64,000 nucleotides of DNA. It comes from Psychrobacter coccoides. Lineage in GTDB: Bacteria; Pseudomonadota; Gammaproteobacteria; Pseudomonadales; Moraxellaceae. The stretch lies in the NCBI RefSeq assembly GCF_017498085.1, contig NZ_JAGBKM010000007.1, positions 1 to 64,000 on the forward strand, written 5' to 3'. Under the pieces are notes generated by a model. That model ran no database searches. It was not told the DNA's origin and saw nothing but the letters and a program-made list of their open reading frames with translations. Positions 8,655-17,659 of this stretch are shown piece by piece (position 1 is the first letter of the stretch; each line of letters opens with the position of its first letter). Both the position numbers and the translations under genes were made by a program.

Positions 8655-10004
8655 TTAGTTGACCTTTATCTTACCTGTCACCGCTTGGTTGATTAGGATG
8701 GTTTTATATTCTTTTAGGCGGTCGATTTGGGTTTTATAGCTTTGAATAGTTTCGTTGATTAGCTTCATTTTTAAATCCAGCTCTTGTACTATTTTTACTT
8801 GCTCATCTATAGGAGGTAGCCAAATATAAGTGCTTTTTAGAATAGATTGTGTGATGCTATAAACCTTTACGCCTTTAACTCTCTGTTGCACCTGTCCACG
8901 AAAAGCTCTTGAGTCTAATAGGTAGGCAACAAATCTAGAGTCAAAATCAATAATAGGTTTTGCGATAAGTGTGTGGTAGCCTGCAAAAACCTGCATCATC
9001 CCGTTAATATAACTAAAATTGCCTGATCCTGCGATGTCCTCAGAGGTATCAGCAAATACAAAATCGCCATTATTTAACAATGACTTATGATTTGTTTCTG
9101 TATATTTGTAATCAACATATTTAAGCGTATGTTCTGGAAGCAACTCAAAGCCGTATTTTGAATGAATTTCACCGTAGTTCAAACAAAGCACACCTTTATC
9201 GCGTAAGTCATCTTTAGTGATGTTTAGCCCTCTTTGGAACTTGAAAGAAAATCTAAACTTATTGATGATCCAATGTTCGGGTAGTGAGCCAACTCTATCA
9301 ATACCGCTATCTTTCATCGGCACATCAGGGTTTAGCCCTTTGGTCACTGCATTTTGAATAACGATCTGCTTATATTCTTCAAGCTTGGCGATCTGCTGTT
9401 GTTTTAGGGTGATGGCTTGGTCGATTTGGGTTGTTTTATGTTCAATAAATTCAGTTATTTTTACCTGATCATTGTAAGGTGGTAGGGGTAGTTCTAATTT
9501 AGAAAAATCATTATATCTAAAATCCGTTGAACGTTCTCTTATCCCCTTAGCAAGAGAAAGTATGAAGCCACGTAAAGCCATACTACGCATGAAATACATG
9601 TAATAATACGGTGATATTTGATCAGGTTCTTTAGGAACGCATACTGAATAAACTGGTGTGGACTTTCCTTCAGAATCTGAAACGCCAATTGCACCTGCGA
9701 AAGCATCCATTTGATGAATAACTAAATCACCTTTTCGGATACCTTGGTAGCCATGTTCTTTTAATGCATTTGTAAATCCATCAGTTCTACGGTTAGACCT
9801 TAAAGTAACTTCGCCATCACGAAAGCAGGTAACGATTCCGTCATCTTCTCTAATAGGTCGATCCATTTTATTAAATAGCCACTTTCCTTTTTCAGTACGC
9901 CATCCCTCAGGAATCTCACCTAACCAATCAACACCGCTATCTTTATAGCTGTCATATCGCGGGTAATCTATTTGCGTTAAGTCATTTGTTATCTTTATTG
10001 TCAT
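8655..10004 (-). CDS. hsdS: Type I restriction-modification specificity subunit
   Basis: HsdS recognises the split DNA target and holds the MTase and restriction complex on it. The protein (449 residues) has two target-recognition domains: the first begins YDSYKDSGVDWLGEIPEGW and ends in a coiled coil (EHKTTQIDQAITLKQQQIAKLEEYK) near 190-215; the second begins MKDSGIDRVGSLPEHW and ends with a similar coiled coil and INQAVTGKI. The repeat of the SGVDWLG/SGIDRVG and coiled-coil motifs is typical. ATG at 10004 has GGAG 9 bases upstream and was preferred over the in-frame TTG at 10019. It begins 5 bp after the stop of the upstream ATPase-like gene, so the two are likely co-translated. Confidence 0.93.
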   Translation of the reverse strand: MTIKITNDLTQIDYPRYDSYKDSGVDWLGEIPEGWRTEKGKWLFNKMDRPIREDDGIVTCFRDGEVTLRSNRRTDGFTNALKEHGYQGIRKGDLVIHQMDAFAGAIGVSDSEGKSTPVYSVCVPKEPDQISPYYYMYFMRSMALRGFILSLAKGIRERSTDFRYNDFSKLELPLPPYNDQVKITEFIEHKTTQIDQAITLKQQQIAKLEEYKQIVIQNAVTKGLNPDVPMKDSGIDRVGSLPEHWIINKFRFSFKFQRGLNITKDDLRDKGVLCLNYGEIHSKYGFELLPEHTLKYVDYKYTETNHKSLLNNGDFVFADTSEDIAGSGNFSYINGMMQVFAGYHTLIAKPIIDFDSRFVAYLLDSRAFRGQVQQRVKGVKVYSITQSILKSTYIWLPPIDEQVKIVQELDLKMKLINETIQSYKTQIDRLKEYKTILINQAVTGKIKVN

Positions 10005-10009
10005 TATGC

Positions 10010-11470
10010 TTAGCTCCAATGTGGCACATATCTGGCAGACCGAGTACCCGCCGTTGGATCATACATTTTTATCACGCCAGCTTCGATGGCTTGCTTGATA
10101 ACCCGACTGATCATCGCGCTGTTTTTTACCTCAATCCCAAATCGCTCTCGTAGCGTAGAGTTATTCATCGCTTCATGACTGATATATTTTAATGACGCAT
10201 GCAGATAGCAGGCTCGAATACGTTCTTCTTTATCCAAATCCTTAAACTCTCGATGGGCAAACAAGGTTATCTTAGTAAATTCATCCGACATCTCAAACAA
10301 AGGGGCGGGCAGTTGATAAAACTCAGTCTCAGCGACGACTTTATCAATGCCAGAACCACGCTCTTCACAGATACCAATGCGCCGCATTAATGAGGCGATG
10401 CCCTCGTTGCGACTGCGTGGTGGCTTGTCCATCAATCGATCTATGGCAATCAAAGAAGAGCCTGGATTAATGATTTCGATACGGTGTTCATAGATTTCGA
10501 TTAAAGGGCTTGTGCCAGTAATATTAAAGTCTTGATGAATTAAAGCATTGGCAACCAGTTCCCTTAATGCCAACTCAGGATACATGGGCGCTTCACGACG
10601 AAAAGTATCTTTGATGATCTCGTTGCTGGGTAAGATAAGCTTCAGACTTTCTATGACTCCTTCATAACCAATGGCATAGCCTTTATTTGAGGTAATTTCA
10701 CGAACTGTTTTTAACTTGTTACTACCCTGATAAACGATGACACGTAACGCTTTGCGAGCTAACGATTTAAAATCAGACAACTTATGGGCGAATAATACCG
10801 CGCCTAAATTGGTAATATCCCACAGTCCAGAATCTGTCTTTTTGATAAGACTGTCATCAGCAAGAGCTTCCATAATAGCGTCATGGTTTTCGGGCAAGGG
10901 CGCATCAAGCAATTGGAAGTAACTGGCATAGTCGAGCAGACTCAGTACTTGCTCTTTACTCTGCTGGTGCATCGCAATTTGCTCTTCAAAAGGCGTTCTA
11001 TCAAAAACGCGCCATAGCTCCCGTTCTTTTTCTGGAAAGTCGCGTAGCTTTTTGGTGTAAGAGCCTATTCTTACGTACTCCACTCCATCAAAACGCACAG
11101 GGGTGGTTGAGGCAGATTGGATCTCCAAAATAACAATGGGCTTGGCTTCAAGCTCAAATTCATAAAATCGAAAATTAAGTTTTGGTGTCAGCTTTTGTAG
11201 TAGCCAACTTTCTAGTTCTTGATTGTTCTTTCGTGTTTGGCTCGGCGTAAAGCGTGTGCCGACGACGTCATGACTTTTGTCATCAAGCCCCCAAACCATA
11301 TAAGACTGCTTTTTGCCGATAAGCGCTGATGTATTGGATAAGGCGGAGATGTTTTTCCCTATCATATCAGGATCTTCATTATTTACCTTAAACTCTACCC
11401 ATTCGGTCTCACTCGGTAGTTTTGCCAACTCAACCGTCAAAGATTGTAATTTATCAATTTTTTCAAACAT
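10010..11470 (-). CDS. AlbA_2/Schlafen-type putative ATP-binding protein in hsd operon (2)
   Basis: A 486-residue relative of the gene at 6977-8617, clearly not a copy of it. The N-terminal AlbA_2 domain shows ETEWVEFKVNN, NISALSNTSA and YMVWGLDDK; the middle has LRELVANALIHQDF (GHKL-like N-box) and ERGSGIDKV; the C-terminus is probably a winged helix (LRERFGIEVKNSAMISRVIKQAIEAGVI). It sits between hsdM and hsdS, immediately before hsdS. Related proteins occur with type I RM systems; proposed roles are DNA or RNA binding and regulation, none proven here. ATG at 11470 has GAGA a few bases upstream. Confidence 0.85.
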   Translation of the reverse strand: MFEKIDKLQSLTVELAKLPSETEWVEFKVNNEDPDMIGKNISALSNTSALIGKKQSYMVWGLDDKSHDVVGTRFTPSQTRKNNQELESWLLQKLTPKLNFRFYEFELEAKPIVILEIQSASTTPVRFDGVEYVRIGSYTKKLRDFPEKERELWRVFDRTPFEEQIAMHQQSKEQVLSLLDYASYFQLLDAPLPENHDAIMEALADDSLIKKTDSGLWDITNLGAVLFAHKLSDFKSLARKALRVIVYQGSNKLKTVREITSNKGYAIGYEGVIESLKLILPSNEIIKDTFRREAPMYPELALRELVANALIHQDFNITGTSPLIEIYEHRIEIINPGSSLIAIDRLMDKPPRSRNEGIASLMRRIGICEERGSGIDKVVAETEFYQLPAPLFEMSDEFTKITLFAHREFKDLDKEERIRACYLHASLKYISHEAMNNSTLRERFGIEVKNSAMISRVIKQAIEAGVIKMYDPTAGTRSARYVPHWS

Positions 11471-11491
11471 AGCTTTCTCTTTATTAATAGG

Positions 11492-11698
11492 TGTCAGTCA
11501 AGCAGCGCTCAAGCAAATTAGACAAGCACAAGCCCTTATATTTATAGGCTTAGCCACTAATATTTAGTGACTTACTACCCTGTCAGTCAAGCAACGGTCA
11601 AGCAAATTAGATAGGCGCAAGCCCTTATGTTTACTGGCTTTCTTAACCCTATTGAATGAAATAACACCCTGTCAGTCAAGCAACAGTCAAGCAAATCA
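11492..11698. repeat. Three direct repeats at 89-bp period after hsdM
   Basis: TGTCAGTCAAGCA starts at 11492, 11581 and 11670, exactly 89 bp apart; each copy contains a second GTCAAGCAAAT a few bases on, and the first two share CAAGCCCTTAT further along. The third copy runs into the stop codon of hsdM (11696-11698). The array fills the gap between hsdM and the next gene of the operon. Confidence 0.85.
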
Positions 11699-14140
11699 AT
11701 GATGAGTCAATATGGCTTGAATCAAGCCATCTGCCTGCTGTTCTAGCTCAACCAACTCGCCTGCAACCTCGTTTAGTGAGCGTAGCGGCTTGTGCTGATA
11801 AAAGTATTTATTGAAGCTGATCTCATAGCCGATCTTGACGCTATCACCGTCGATCCATGCCTCATCGACGTGCGGCTTGACCTCATTTAGATAATACTCA
11901 TGAATGCTATCCCCAAGCGGTATCGATTCAGAATCGCGCAGATCTGAGTTTGATTCATAGGTAACGTACTGATTGGGTTTGGCATCTTCAATCCCCACGC
12001 TTGTGGCAGGATAATAGCCAAAGTCTGGTAAGTCGTCCACGCTACAATCTAAGTGCGCCAACAGATCGTCCAGCTTTTCAGTTTTAAAGGTGCTTATAGA
12101 TTTGATCACCTTTTCACCAGTCTTATCATACCAGCTGACTGCATTGAGGATTTGCTTTAGCTCACTGGCTTTGAGCTTAATATCATTGGCTTTGAGTGTG
12201 CTTTTGACCAAGTTAGTAAAAATATTAAAGTCAGTATAGAGCGTGTCGGCGCTGTACTCTGTACTTATGTCATCGCTGATGGCATCACGAATGACGGTAG
12301 CGTGGTTCAATATATCAAGCTGATCTTGCCATGTACTAAAGTTAATCAGCTTTTTACGTTGATTGGCAGACAGTCCAAACGCTTCTTTTTCTGACCACTC
12401 CTTTAGCACGTCTTTTTGACTGGTAAAGAAAGCTTTATCGTAGAGCTCGTCACCAAACTCATCGTACACTTGGCTCATTGCCTCATGGATTTGATTATCA
12501 AAGCGTAAGCTTGCGATGAGATCATCACGCATTTGCGCATGACGACGGTCGGGGCGCTCGATACTGACCTTATAATAGCCAAAGTCTTGGTTATCAAATA
12601 CTTGGCTTGCAATACCGACAGGATCGCCTTTGTCGTTGAAGTCATCGGGCTGACGTTCAATAGTTGCCATATCAAGATAAGCTTGAGTGATAGCTTGAAT
12701 ATCGTCTGGGCTAAACTCACAGTTTTTATCGCCTAAGTTTTTACGTAGCTTACGATACATTTGACTGGCATCGATCAGCTGCACCTTGCCTTGGCGTGAT
12801 GTGGGTTTGTTATTTGATAACAGCCAAATATAAGTGGTAATGCCCGTGTTATAAAACAGATTGTTAGGCATCTGAATGATGGCTTCTAAATAGTCGTTTT
12901 CGATAATGTAGCGGCGAATATTGCTCTCGCCTGATCCTGCATCCCCTGTGAATAGACTGGAGCCGTTATGTACCGAAGCAATGCGGGAGCCTTGGCTACC
13001 GCTATCGGTCGATTTCATCTTATCGACCATTTCCATTAAGAATAACAGCTGACCATCGCTTGAGCGCGGCGTAGCAGGATCGGTGTTGACCTTGCCCCAG
13101 TAGTCCGCCAGTTTTACGGTAAAGCGGCTATCAGCCACCTCTTTGCCATCCATGATGTCTTTTTTGTCATTTGACCAGCTTTTGCCGTATGGTGGGTTGG
13201 ACAACATATAGTCAAAATGCTTACCTGCAAACTCATCAGACGATAGGGTGGAGCCGACCTTGATGTTTTCAGGGTTATTGCCCTTGATCATCATATCCGA
13301 CTTGCAGATGGCATAAGTCTCATCGTTGATCTCTTTACCGTAGAGATAAATACTGCGATCAAAGCCTTCGCTTGGGTATTTTTCAATGATGAAGTTCTGT
13401 GACTCAGTGAGCATACCGCCGCTACCACAGGCAGGATCATATACAGTGATGCTTGGCGGTAAGTTACCTTGTAGTGGGTCAAAGATAAGATGCGTCATCA
13501 GCTCGATGACTTCACGCGGGGTAAAGTGTTCGCCTGCCTCTTCGTTGTTCTCTTCATTGAATTTGCGGATCAGCTCTTCAAACACATAGCCCATGCCTAA
13601 GTTGGTTAAGCCTTGGATTTTGTTACCATCAGGATCGGTTTTTTCATGGGGTGAAAAGTTGCGATAAGGGGAGACAAACTGTTTGATCACACCATATAAA
13701 ACTCCTTTTTTAGCCATATGCTCAAATTGAGTGTACAAATCAAAGCATCTGATAATCTCTTTGACGTTGTCGCTATAGCCGTATAGATACTCTTCAAGGT
13801 TTGCCAATAAAATGGATGGAGTATTACTGACCGTTTCGCTCAGACTTTTTAGCGTCCATTTGCTGGTGTTATAAAACACGTAGCCTGACGCATCCTTTAG
13901 CCCGTCTTCGTCTACTTCTTCAAAACCTGCTTCTGCTTGAAACGCGACCTCCTCTAGTACCTTGTCTTTGGTCGGCTCAAGTAAGCTATCCAAGCGGCGC
14001 AGCACCACCATAGGTAAGATAACGTCACGATACTTACCTCGGACGTAAACGTCTCGCAGGTAGTCATCAGCGATAGACCAGATAAAAGAGATCAGTTTGT
14101 TATGAACGGTTTGCAATTGCTTGTGGGCGGGTTGACTCAT
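11696..14140 (-). CDS. hsdM: Type I restriction-modification methyltransferase subunit
   Basis: HsdM is the N6-adenine DNA methyltransferase that protects host DNA. The 814-residue product has the N-terminal HsdM helical domain (IWSIADDYLRD), the SAM-binding DPACGSGGML near 235 and the catalytic NPPYGKSW near 313. It is longer than the classic 530-residue HsdM because of a C-terminal extension after about residue 560, common in this subfamily. The frame is open upstream to 14278, but ATG at 14140 starts the conserved domain. It is the first gene of a five-gene operon (hsdM, ATPase-like, hsdS, ATPase-like, hsdR). Confidence 0.93.
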   Translation of the reverse strand: MSQPAHKQLQTVHNKLISFIWSIADDYLRDVYVRGKYRDVILPMVVLRRLDSLLEPTKDKVLEEVAFQAEAGFEEVDEDGLKDASGYVFYNTSKWTLKSLSETVSNTPSILLANLEEYLYGYSDNVKEIIRCFDLYTQFEHMAKKGVLYGVIKQFVSPYRNFSPHEKTDPDGNKIQGLTNLGMGYVFEELIRKFNEENNEEAGEHFTPREVIELMTHLIFDPLQGNLPPSITVYDPACGSGGMLTESQNFIIEKYPSEGFDRSIYLYGKEINDETYAICKSDMMIKGNNPENIKVGSTLSSDEFAGKHFDYMLSNPPYGKSWSNDKKDIMDGKEVADSRFTVKLADYWGKVNTDPATPRSSDGQLLFLMEMVDKMKSTDSGSQGSRIASVHNGSSLFTGDAGSGESNIRRYIIENDYLEAIIQMPNNLFYNTGITTYIWLLSNNKPTSRQGKVQLIDASQMYRKLRKNLGDKNCEFSPDDIQAITQAYLDMATIERQPDDFNDKGDPVGIASQVFDNQDFGYYKVSIERPDRRHAQMRDDLIASLRFDNQIHEAMSQVYDEFGDELYDKAFFTSQKDVLKEWSEKEAFGLSANQRKKLINFSTWQDQLDILNHATVIRDAISDDISTEYSADTLYTDFNIFTNLVKSTLKANDIKLKASELKQILNAVSWYDKTGEKVIKSISTFKTEKLDDLLAHLDCSVDDLPDFGYYPATSVGIEDAKPNQYVTYESNSDLRDSESIPLGDSIHEYYLNEVKPHVDEAWIDGDSVKIGYEISFNKYFYQHKPLRSLNEVAGELVELEQQADGLIQAILTHH

Positions 14141-14301
14141 GGAATGGCTCGGTCTAAATAATGGAATGTTCAAACTGTCTAGTATAAGGAGTTGGCTTGT
14201 TATAAAGCAAATATTGATTTTTGCTTGGTTGATACCTATGTATGCCTTAGCGATTGAAATCGTAATAATATTATTCAATTACAGGTTATAAGGAAAGTAC
14301 G

Positions 14302-14469
14302 ATGGGTGATCCTCGCGGTGATGACTATATGGAAGGTTATTATGAGCTTACACCAGAAGAGCAACAGCTTGAAGATGATATTACTGAACAAATGGCAAAG
14401 CAGGGTTTAACCCATAATGACTTTGAGGGAGAAGTGCCTTTTGGAGCATTTGTTGATTTAAAGCGATAA
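14302..14469 (+). CDS. Small acidic protein, unknown function
   Basis: A 55-codon ORF, divergent from hsdM, with AAGGA 7 bases before ATG. The product is acidic and starts MGDPRGDDYMEGYYELTPEE; it has no hydrophobic segment. I do not recognise it. Its position at the hsdM promoter side and its good ribosome-binding site suggest a real gene, perhaps a regulator or a partner of the RM system; that is speculation. It ends 23 bp before an IS256-family remnant. Confidence 0.5.
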   Translation: MGDPRGDDYMEGYYELTPEEQQLEDDITEQMAKQGLTHNDFEGEVPFGAFVDLKR

Positions 14470-14491
14470 AATTCTTGTCGGTGTTAGACAA

Positions 14492-15151
14492 AGAGCCTTT
14501 CCCAAAAACTGTGTAACTGCTTATAATCCAATAACAGGAGAATAAGCAATGACTAACCAAACTGACATCAAGAAACTAGCTGAGCAAATGGCTGGTAGCA
14601 TGAAAAGCTTTGATGACATCAAAGACTTCCAAAAGCAGCTCATGCAATCCTTTATCGATACTGCCTTAGAGGCTGAGATGGAAGATCATCTCGGCTACCC
14701 CAAGCATGAGAAAGCAGATAAACCAAACAAGCGCAACGGCCACACTAAAAAGACAGTCCGCAGTGATACAGGCGATCTTGAGATATCCACCCCAAGAGAC
14801 CGCGGTGGCAGCTTTGAGCCTGTACTCGTTAGTAAGCATCAAACTCGTATCTCAGGGCTTAACCGTGTTCTTTGGTTATCCTAAAGACATCAGAAAAGCC
14901 ATTTATACGACCAATGCTATTGAATCATTAAATAGCGTGATTCGTACAGCTGTGAATAAGCGTAAGATATTTCCATCAGACAAGGCGGCGTTTAAGGTTG
15001 TCTATCTAGCAACTCAGCAGGCTTCTAAAAAGTAGTCGATGCCCATCCGTAACTGGACGTCTGCTCTTAATCGCTTTATGATTATGTTCGATGAGCGCGT
15101 TAGTAAGCATTTAATCTAAATTGCAGTTACACAGAATTCGGGATGGGCTCT
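14492..15151. mobile_element. IS256-family element, internally deleted
   Basis: About 660 bp bounded by imperfect inverted repeats: left end AGAGCCTTTCCC...CTGTGTAACTGC and right end GCAGTTACACAG...GGGATGGGCTCT. A complete IS256-family member is about 1.3 kb, so roughly half is missing. No convincing target duplication flanks it. The right end abuts the stop codon of the WG-repeat gene. Confidence 0.8.
14549..15119 (+). pseudogene. IS256-family transposase pseudogene
   Basis: The N-terminal part (MTNQTDIKKLAEQMAGSM to HQTRISGL) and the C-terminal part (FFGYPKDIRKAIYTTNAIESLN onwards) of a Mutator-type transposase are joined by a deletion near 14857. The deletion removes about 200 codons, including most of the DDE core, and shifts the frame. 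A further nonsense codon (TAG at 15033 where TGG is expected) splits the tail, whose true end is the TAA at 15117. No functional protein can be made. Confidence 0.88.
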
Positions 15152-16134
15152 TACCAACTTTGGAATTCATATTTTTTGATAACAGCATCCCAATTAGCAT
15201 AGAACGTTTCACTAATGACATTACCTTGATTGTCAAGCGTATATCTTGTAATACTGCTTTCGTGTGGTTTACTAGCATCAGTGTATTGATACATATTTAT
15301 TTTACCTTCTTTGTAGTAGCAATCATCGTAGTATGCGTCGCTCCAAGTTTGAATATTAGGCGCATCGTACTTAGGTTCCACGATAAAATTACCAGATTTA
15401 TCGATAACACCCCATTTACCAGTCTCATAGTCACCCACTCGAACGGCTGCTAAACCCTCTGAAAAATTACAAGCACGATCCCATTTTGCTTTAATTGAGA
15501 TATTGCCATTGGTATCAACAAAACCATATTGACTGCCATTATTCCAGTGATTACTTTCAGTATACTGAGCCAATCCATCTGAATAAGAGTGAAGAAAGTT
15601 AAATTTAAAAGGAACAATAGTTTTTCCTGATTGATCAATAGCTCCATATTTCTCTTTCAAGCTTACGACTGCCAACCCGTCTTGAAATGCTTCTGCTGAC
15701 TGATACTGATAGGGAATGATAAGTTCTCGTTGCTTATTCATATATCCATACTTACCATTACGATAAACAGCCACTAGCCCTTCACTAAAGCTCTTATAGT
15801 CAGTATCCATACCTGTATCATTAGCTTCATGCTCAACAGGAATAACCAATCGACCCTTGTTATCAATAAAGCCCTGAAGATTTTTATAGCTTAGATTGCC
15901 TTCTTCATCGTAGCCCTTTTTTATTTTTCCAACATAAGCTAAACCATCAGAAAACTCTCCACAAGCCTCAAACAGACCAGTAGGAACCACCACTTCACCC
16001 AAACTATTTTTGTAGCCACAATCCCAGCTGTCTGTTGACTCTTCATAAAAACGCTGCAAATCTGCATTTGCAACTGAGCAGTACATCAAACTTAATAGAC
16101 TAGCACTCACTGTTTTTAAAAAACTTTTATTCAT
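15151..16134 (-). CDS. Secreted WG-repeat protein
   Basis: A 327-residue exported protein made of WG (KWG-type) repeats, recognisable as FSDGLAYVG, FSEGLAVY, FQDGLAVVS, YSDGLAQY and FSEGLAAV, each followed by GYMNKQ/GFIDNKGR-like beta strands. The N-terminal MNKSFLKTVSASLLSLMYCSVANA is a signal peptide. ATG at 16134 (AGGA 6 bases upstream) is preferred over an upstream in-frame start at 16179. WG-repeat proteins are common in Bacteria and usually of unknown function. The stop codon TAA (15151-15153) lies at the outer end of the IS256 remnant, so the original C-terminus may have been altered by that insertion. Confidence 0.85.
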   Translation of the reverse strand: MNKSFLKTVSASLLSLMYCSVANADLQRFYEESTDSWDCGYKNSLGEVVVPTGLFEACGEFSDGLAYVGKIKKGYDEEGNLSYKNLQGFIDNKGRLVIPVEHEANDTGMDTDYKSFSEGLVAVYRNGKYGYMNKQRELIIPYQYQSAEAFQDGLAVVSLKEKYGAIDQSGKTIVPFKFNFLHSYSDGLAQYTESNHWNNGSQYGFVDTNGNISIKAKWDRACNFSEGLAAVRVGDYETGKWGVIDKSGNFIVEPKYDAPNIQTWSDAYYDDCYYKEGKINMYQYTDASKPHESSITRYTLDNQGNVISETFYANWDAVIKKYEFQSW

Positions 16135-16166
16135 TGATATTCCTACGTTTTTTATTGTTAAGGCTA

Positions 16167-16589
16167 TTATTTTGTCCATCCATTTTTATCTTCTATATAT
16201 AGCAATACTGCTAACCCCCCTTCATAGTGGTCAGGAATATACCCTCTATTATCAGTATAGTACTCTGCACCTTCTATAAAGCGATTTGATCTATCTGCAG
16301 ACCAACCAAAACCCATAGAAAGCCCTCTATTTCGTCCTTGATCATCATAAGTCCAGCCTCTTTTGGCGTAGTACTTAATGTCATGGGTACCCTCATAACG
16401 ATAAGAGTCAGGAATATCTCTCCATTGTTTAGATAAGGCGATAAACCCATTGCAATAGATATCACCTTTACATTCGGATACATTCGGTGCAGTTTTTGGA
16501 TTATTATAAGTATTCATCATCTCAGGCAGTCCTGCGAAACTATAAGTACTGCTGATTGCCAAAATTAATGTCAGACATATTTTTTTCAT
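16167..16589 (-). CDS. Exported protein, unknown function
   Basis: A 140-residue protein with a signal peptide (MKKICLTLILAISSTYSFAG). The mature part has two cysteines close together (SECKGDIYCNG) that may pair, and many Tyr and Gly residues. No family is recognised. It is 32 bp upstream of the WG-repeat gene in the same direction, so the two probably form an operon of secreted proteins. AAGGGG lies 6 bases before ATG. Confidence 0.7.
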   Translation of the reverse strand: MKKICLTLILAISSTYSFAGLPEMMNTYNNPKTAPNVSECKGDIYCNGFIALSKQWRDIPDSYRYEGTHDIKYYAKRGWTYDDQGRNRGLSMGFGWSADRSNRFIEGAEYYTDNRGYIPDHYEGGLAVLLYIEDKNGWTK

Positions 16590-16877
16590 ATAACACCCCT
16601 TAATAGATAGTTGTTTGGTATTACTATCGTCTAAATCTATTTCTATTGCAATGACTCGAGAGTCCTGTGCGACATTAAATGACGCATCTGTAGGATTTAA
16701 CTAAAAAATTCTTAAATTGACAAATAAAATGTAATTTCAAAGAGCAGATAAAAAGAGGTTTTCAGCTGGAATAGCTCAGTCTTTTGCACAGATGGGTACA
16801 ACATGAGTGAATATGAAAAAAATGCAGCGAGCTGTACAACCTATCAAAGTCTCTTAAATAGTCAAATTATGTCTGAC

Positions 16878-16894
16878 ACGACATATAATGTCGT
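16878..16894. promoter_or_regulatory. Perfect palindrome upstream of 16996 gene
   Basis: ACGACAT-ATA-ATGTCGT is a perfect 7-3-7 palindrome about 100 bp before the start of the next plus-strand gene. It may be an operator. Nothing else recognisable lies in the 406-bp gap 16590-16995. Confidence 0.35.
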
Positions 16895-16995
16895 AAAGAA
16901 AATCTACATACTATGCAATAGAAAATTATTTTGGTAATCTCAATCAAAGGTAAAAAACAAACGTATGTATACACTATTTAATTGAGGAGATAGTA

Positions 16996-17595
16996 ATGAT
17001 TATTGCACTAAGAGGTTACGGTACATTTATTTACGCTGGTACAGTAGCAAAGGATACTTATGAGTATTTCGAAGATGAAGATATTTACTTACAGGAATAC
17101 GCTGAGTATTTAGACGACCCTGAATCAAGTAACTTACAAATACCTAAAGAGCACGATTTTGTTGATGGTGGTTGTCTGTATGATGTGGATAATTTGTGGT
17201 GTATATCAGGCGCAGAATTAACTAGTTATTGTATTTTGAGTGTAGATTTAGAGAATGGAGATGATGATTGGGAATGCGACCTTGATTTAGATACCTTAGA
17301 AGAGCTCGGAATTAAGACAACGTGCATTAGCTCCTCTATTAGGATGATAAATGATTTACCTTCAGGTACTGCTGTATTCATGGCTAGGGAAACTACTGAA
17401 GGGCTACAGTTTGAAGAAAATATGATTATATCTAGTAGTAGTGATTTTGACCCAACCAAGCTAGAACTTTACTATCATGAGTATATGGATACGTCCATAG
17501 TCAAATATATAAAGTACGATGGAAGAGAGTATTTTGGTAGTAACTCTGAATGGGATGCAAAAGATAAAGAGTTTAAATGGTACTTGCGTGATTAA
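16996..17595 (+). CDS. Acidic protein, unknown function
   Basis: A 199-residue cytoplasmic protein with many Asp and Glu (for example YEYFEDEDIYLQEYAEYLDD) and no transmembrane segment. I recognise no domain. GAGGAGAT stands 6 bases before ATG, a strong translation signal. It is followed 65 bp later by another unknown gene on the same strand. Low GC and lack of homology to core genes suit cargo of the island; an antirestriction or DNA-mimic role is conceivable from the acidity but is not supported further. Confidence 0.7.
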   Translation: MIIALRGYGTFIYAGTVAKDTYEYFEDEDIYLQEYAEYLDDPESSNLQIPKEHDFVDGGCLYDVDNLWCISGAELTSYCILSVDLENGDDDWECDLDLDTLEELGIKTTCISSSIRMINDLPSGTAVFMARETTEGLQFEENMIISSSSDFDPTKLELYYHEYMDTSIVKYIKYDGREYFGSNSEWDAKDKEFKWYLRD

Positions 17596-17659
17596 CAGTT
17601 ATATAGATTTCACACAGTGGCTTTCATTAAAAACTCATAAAATTAGGTTATAGATAAAT

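Noticed and set aside
14281-14301. hsdM start at 14278
   Set aside because: The added 46 residues (MNNIITISIAKAYIGINQAK...) have no HsdM homology and would overlap the divergent promoter region.
16996-17595. Known antirestriction (Ocr/ArdA-like) protein
   Set aside because: It is acidic, but no ArdA or Ocr motif or length match is visible; the idea is kept only as a question.
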